Origin: JAYVJH01 sp043777595
GTDB lineage: Bacteria > Bacteroidota > Bacteroidia > Cytophagales > Spirosomataceae
Direction of reading: 5' to 3'
Length of the DNA stretch: 8,673 nt
NCBI GenBank assembly: GCA_043777595.1
Contig: JAYWHT010000095.1
Coordinates: 1 to 8,673, forward strand
Shown piece by piece: positions 5,936 to 8,673 of the stretch. Position 1 is the stretch's first letter. Every line of letters starts with the position of its first letter. The position numbers and the translations under genes were made by a program. The notes beneath the pieces are model-generated. The model was not told the origin of the DNA. It did no database searches and worked only from the letters and a program-made list of their open reading frames with translations.

Positions 5936-6338
5936 CTGACAGAAAATATTTTTAATGATCATTTCTGGAATCATTGGCCAATTTTTGAGATAAAAGGTGC
6001 TTTATTTAAGAGTGGTTTCATACTCAGTTTTATTGCTAAAAACAATAGTCCAGACAGTGTTCATGAAATATTATCAATAGAAAACCCAACCATTATTGGG
6101 GACTATTTTATAAAATCACCAACAATGGCTATCTATTTTTCATCAATAAATTGCGATGCGGGTAAAGATGATTACCGATTACAATGTCATAAAAATAAGT
6201 AAATATGACTCATTAGGTAGAAAAATAGGGGGAAGTTTTGAATTGAAATTCAAAGCGTACAAAAAAAGCAAAACATATCTGGTTTATCCTAATTTAGTAC
6301 AGATGCGTAGTGTTTTTAAAGTAGTACTGAAAAAGTAA
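5936..6338 (+). pseudogene. Remnant of a DUF6252-like protein, broken by a 7-bp duplication
   Basis: Frame one (5936-6202) reads NDHFWNHWPIFEIKGALFKS, then KNNSPDSVHEILSIENPTIIG, then INCDAGKDDY before stopping. Frame two (to 6338) reads DYNVIKISKYDSLGRKIGGS and continues through FELKFKAYKKSK to VFKVVLKK. The two join perfectly if one copy of the tandem 7-mer GATTACC/GATTACA (6170-6176 / 6177-6183) is removed. This gives CDAGKDDYNVIKISKYDSLGRKIGG, a plausible beta-rich protein. The block 'I-x-I-x-KYDS...GSFELKF...VFKV-L' resembles the C-terminus of Bacteroidota DUF6252-type lipoproteins (pattern memory, not a search). The 5' end is also missing: the frame is closed by TAG at 5933-5935, and no start codon or signal peptide is seen upstream. 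Positions 5773-5935 hold only short interrupted frames. Confidence 0.6.
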
Positions 6339-6411
6339 CTGTTCCTGTGTTTAATTCCTGAAATACAAAAACCAATTTAGTAATTAACATCTTTACTAAT
6401 CGCTCAACAAA

Positions 6412-6915
6412 ATGAAAAAGATATTTAAACCATTGGTACTACTATTTGCATACTTTTTAACATCAAATTGTGTTATTGTACAAAAAGATTCGACTATGAT
6501 AGTAAAAAAAACGCAATCTATATTCAATTATTTGGACTGGGGGGCGTTTCAATAAACTATGACCGTGTTTTTTTACAGAAATACAAAATGGCGTACAGAA
6601 CGGGTGTGGAGTCAGTTACTTTTTTACAAAAAACGACAATGGATTAGTTGCGTTAGGCGAATTGGATGTTCTATTAGGCAAACAGAATCATTTTTTTGAA
6701 ACAGGGATAGGCTTCAATACTACTTTTCCAGCAACCCGTTCGCTTTTTGAGATAATATCGACCATAATGTTGGCTATCGTTTTCAAAAAGTAGAGGGTGG
6801 CGGTTTTTTTCGGGTCAATATGTATCCAGTAGGTATTAATAACATTACTAAAAGCGATTAGGCCGTAGTAGCGTCCTGGCGGTCGTTTGGGGTATGTGTT
6901 GGCCGAAGTCTTTGA
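6412..6915 (+). pseudogene. Broken outer-membrane beta-barrel-like protein gene
   Basis: The gene starts with an ATG and a signal peptide (MKKIFKPLVLLFAYFLTS). The coding sense then passes through three frames: YDSKKNAIYIQLFGLGGVS and INYDRVFLQKYKMAYRTGV; then SYFFTKNDNGLVALGELD and VLLGKQNHFFETGIGFNTTF up to PATRSLF; then DNIDHNVGYRFQKVEGGGFF followed by RVNMYPVG and, near the end, SWRSFGVCVGRSL. Each change is explained by a single lost base, near 6493, near 6608 (one G of GTGGGAGTC) and near 6749. A TAG lies in frame at 6859-6861 and the natural end is probably TGA at 6913-6915. The reconstructed protein (about 165 residues) has alternating beta strands (NYDRVF..., GLVALGELDVLLG, HFFETGIGF, VGYRFQ...GGFFRVNMYP) like an uncharacterised Bacteroidota outer-membrane barrel family. 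No function can be assigned. Confidence 0.7.
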
Positions 6916-7133
6916 GTGTTCTATCTTTTGCTGTTGTGTTGGGTATTTTCACCCAAAATAAAGAAAATGACAAATCAAATGGAAAAGTATCGTAGCTATC
7001 ATATCTGTTGTGCAGGGTGGCGGCTACGTTTTGGTGTTTTATTTAAGTACATATTCAAAAGTGATAATACATTTTAATAACTCACTGATTTACAGTATTA
7101 TATTTAACTCACAATACCGTACAATATACTCAT
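6894..7133 (+). other. Possible further gene remnant; otherwise noncoding
   Basis: A short frame from ATG 6894 reads MCWPKSLSVLSFAVVLGIF, then TQNKENDKSNGK, and stops at 6993. If one base is lost near 6988 it continues as IVAIISVVQGGGYVLVFYLSTYSK to a stop at 7131-7133. Both parts are hydrophobic and could be membrane segments, but there is no family match I recognise and AT-rich DNA gives such frames by chance. No other gene, RNA or strong repeat is seen between 6916 and 7150. Confidence 0.2.
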
Positions 7134-7150
7134 GACTCCTTAAATACCAT

Positions 7151-7186
7151 AAAAAAAGTCCCCATCGACATTGTCAATGGGGACTT
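7151..7186 (-). terminator. Rho-independent terminator of the SdrD_B/DUF11 gene
   Basis: AAGTCCCCAT (7156-7165) pairs with ATGGGGACTT (7177-7186), extended by GAC/GTC after one mismatch. On the minus strand the hairpin begins 17 nt after the stop codon and runs straight into seven T residues (7151-7157 on the plus strand are A). It is a textbook terminator for the minus-strand gene at 7204. Confidence 0.9.
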
Positions 7187-7203
7187 AGAATTTATGTTTA
7201 TTT

Positions 7204-8673
7204 TTATGACCTTTTCCTTTTTACAATCGTAAACGGTACACAAAGCTCTGCTGGGCAACAATTTATCTCTTCGACGATTACTGGGCAACAGCCGCCCGCT
7301 GGGCATTGACCATTAGTGGCTGTAAAAGTGTAAGTGCCTGCTTTGGTAAACGTTACTGTGTTACCATTGCTCGGTACCACTGCACCCGCTGCATCTTTCC
7401 AGACTATACCTGAGTAGTTACTTGGTACGACTGCTTCTGCACCTTGACCCAAACATAGCTTGATTGGTACTGTAATACAAACTCGATCTAAATCGTCCTC
7501 ACCATCTTTACCATTACCTGGTGCTGAGTCTTTGTCCTTTTGGTCGGCACTTGATATTTCAGCGGTGTTAAAGGTTACGCCTTCGCTCACTACTTGTGCT
7601 TTGATTGTTAATGTTACTGTGTCTCCAACAACAGGATTACTTGATAATGCTGCAATGCTACCGATAGTCCAGACACCTGTGGTGTCGGTGTAAGTACCTC
7701 TGGTGGCAGTTGCACTAACGTATTTCAATCCTGCTGGAAGTTGGTCTGTTACGCCTACACCTGTCGCATTGGTCTTACTATCGTTCCATACCTTAATGGT
7801 GTAAATTATAATATCGCCCAGTTTAGCTATTTTTTTATCTACCGTTTTTTTCAATGCCAAATCAACAGTATCAATACAGTTTTTAGCTACAATCACTATC
7901 ATTTTTCTTGAAATAAACTGACAGATGGCGTTCTGTATGGTATTTCTGCCTTCTAAATAAAAGGTGTCATTTACCATCACATTACCTATCGGAGTGTATG
8001 ACAAGGTACCAGTGGCTATGGCTACGCCCCCTTGAGCCTTTTTGTACCAATCTATTGTACCCGCATCGCCTCTATCAACAACAACTATTCCAGTGAGCGT
8101 GGGATATAGCTTCCCTTTGCAACTTTCTATCAACGCCCCCGAAGTTATAATCAAGTCAGATATACACCCTGGATTAGCTTTGATGCCAGCATCGAGTACT
8201 AATAAATTAGGTTCAGATGCAGTCAGAGTTACTTGGTTCGTTTTGCCGTTTATATCGGCGTCTGAATCCTTAGTAATATCGCCACCTTGGTTAGCAACCA
8301 CAAATAGATTACCTGCTGGTACTACAAATTGTACCGAATAAGTACCCAATGTCAAATTTTTGAATAAATACTGACCGTCGTTACCTGTCGTGGTACTATC
8401 TATCTTTATACCTAATGAATTTAATAGATATACTTTCACACCTACGACTGGGGTATCCCCAGATGTTTGAGTATTACTACCATCATTGTCTAAGAATACA
8501 TAATTTCCAATACTCCCTTTAATAGGATTAGGTAATACACCAATCAGATCAATGTCGGCGTTGTCCAAGTCGTTGCTGGCATTGGTGGTGTTGCTTTCGT
8601 TGGTTACGTCGTCTTTTGGTGTGCCGTTGTTGGCTTGGTTTCCGTCAAGCACGCCGTCCACGTCCACGGGTGG
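7204..8673 (-). CDS. SdrD_B/DUF11 domain surface protein, 3' part
   Basis: The C-terminal 489 residues of a larger protein; the frame is open through the window edge (visible sequence begins PPVDVDGVLDGNQ), so the GTG at 8665-8667 is not a start. Order, counting from that GTG: an Asp/Asn-rich segment (1-45) that looks like the end of a preceding repeat; a SdrD B-like domain (about 50-163, GSIGNYVFLDNDGSNTQ, TTGNDGQYLFKNLTLGTYSV, QVTLTASEPNLLVLDAGI); an Ig-like segment with paired cysteines (about 168-264); a DUF11 domain (about 268-398, VDLALKKTVDKKIAKLGDII, VTDQLPAGLKYVSATATRGTYT); a second Ig-like, Cys-rich unit (404-475); and a tail CCPAELCVPFTIVKRKRS. These are extracellular stalk domains, typical of secreted adhesin-like proteins of Bacteroidota. 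No T9SS sorting domain is seen at the end. A strong terminator follows, so this is probably the true 3' end. Confidence 0.88.
   Translation of the reverse strand, partial: PPVDVDGVLDGNQANNGTPKDDVTNESNTTNASNDLDNADIDLIGVLPNPIKGSIGNYVFLDNDGSNTQTSGDTPVVGVKVYLLNSLGIKIDSTTTGNDGQYLFKNLTLGTYSVQFVVPAGNLFVVANQGGDITKDSDADINGKTNQVTLTASEPNLLVLDAGIKANPGCISDLIITSGALIESCKGKLYPTLTGIVVVDRGDAGTIDWYKKAQGGVAIATGTLSYTPIGNVMVNDTFYLEGRNTIQNAICQFISRKMIVIVAKNCIDTVDLALKKTVDKKIAKLGDIIIYTIKVWNDSKTNATGVGVTDQLPAGLKYVSATATRGTYTDTTGVWTIGSIAALSSNPVVGDTVTLTIKAQVVSEGVTFNTAEISSADQKDKDSAPGNGKDGEDDLDRVCITVPIKLCLGQGAEAVVPSNYSGIVWKDAAGAVVPSNGNTVTFTKAGTYTFTATNGQCPAGGCCPVIVEEINCCPAELCVPFTIVKRKRS

Noticed and set aside
5552..5974. A 140-residue minus-strand open frame across the end of the DUF4890-like gene
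   Set aside because: It runs antisense through a well-supported gene and through its terminator, has low-complexity hydrophobic composition, and matches no family I know.
5825..5994. A plus-strand frame reading KLQIVGTSDILLPNEIDRAAT, with three in-frame TGA codons where tryptophan might fit
   Set aside because: TGA recoding is not supported, since TGA ends a plausible frame elsewhere in the window (6913-6915). The segment is too short and broken to assign; at most it is decayed sequence.
6939..6956. Small hairpin TTGGGT-ATTTTC-ACCCAA
   Set aside because: The stem is only 6 bp with no T-run after it. It is too weak to call a terminator.
1..8673. CRISPR arrays, tRNA or rRNA genes, transposases
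   Set aside because: I saw no regularly spaced long direct repeats, no tRNA-like consensus, and no transposase motif in the frames examined.

Overview
The window looks like a chromosomal segment of a Bacteroidota bacterium, most likely a free-living Cytophagales/Spirosomataceae-type species. The evidence is a PorZ-like component of the type IX secretion system (T9SS) with its own C-terminal sorting domain, a SdrD_B/DUF11 surface protein, a GPGEY-type 6-bladed beta-propeller lipoprotein, a DUF4890-type small periplasmic protein, start codons without Shine-Dalgarno sequences, and one good TTTG/TAnnTTTG promoter. The taxonomic call is inference from protein style. No 16S rRNA or tRNA is present.

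Layout. Positions 1-819 (minus strand): a small secreted cysteine-rich peptide followed by a truncated beta-propeller lipoprotein, with a 13-bp hairpin between them. Positions 820-1085: an intergenic region with two abutting inverted repeats and a promoter. Positions 1086-2147 (plus): an extended-SDR nucleotide-sugar epimerase resembling CDP-paratose 2-epimerase. Positions 2148-2328: a convergent spacer filled by two elaborate palindromes. The first folds as a cloverleaf with complementary hairpin loops and is flanked by an 8-bp direct repeat. Positions 2329-5263 (minus): porZ followed 37 bp later by a classical SDR oxidoreductase, probably co-transcribed. Positions 5345-5722 (plus): a DUF4890/Spy-like protein, divergent from porZ, ending in a strong terminator.

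Positions 5773-7150 form a gene graveyard on the plus strand. A DUF6252-like protein is broken by a 7-bp tandem duplication. An outer-membrane beta-barrel-like protein is broken by three separate 1-base deletions plus a stop codon. Positions 7204-8673 (minus) hold the 3' end of a large secreted SdrD_B/Ig/DUF11 adhesin-like protein with its own terminator; its 5' end lies outside the window.

Functionally, the common theme is the cell envelope and secretion: PorZ belongs to the T9SS surface-attachment complex, and the SdrD_B/DUF11 protein is the kind of protein that pathway usually exports. The two sugar/SDR enzymes are ordinary metabolic genes whose substrates cannot be named from sequence alone. 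The most unusual items are the cloverleaf palindrome (2155-2273), the heptanucleotide repeat array that encodes the PorZ signal peptide (5178-5256), and the secreted-peptide/propeller-lipoprotein pair (78-819).
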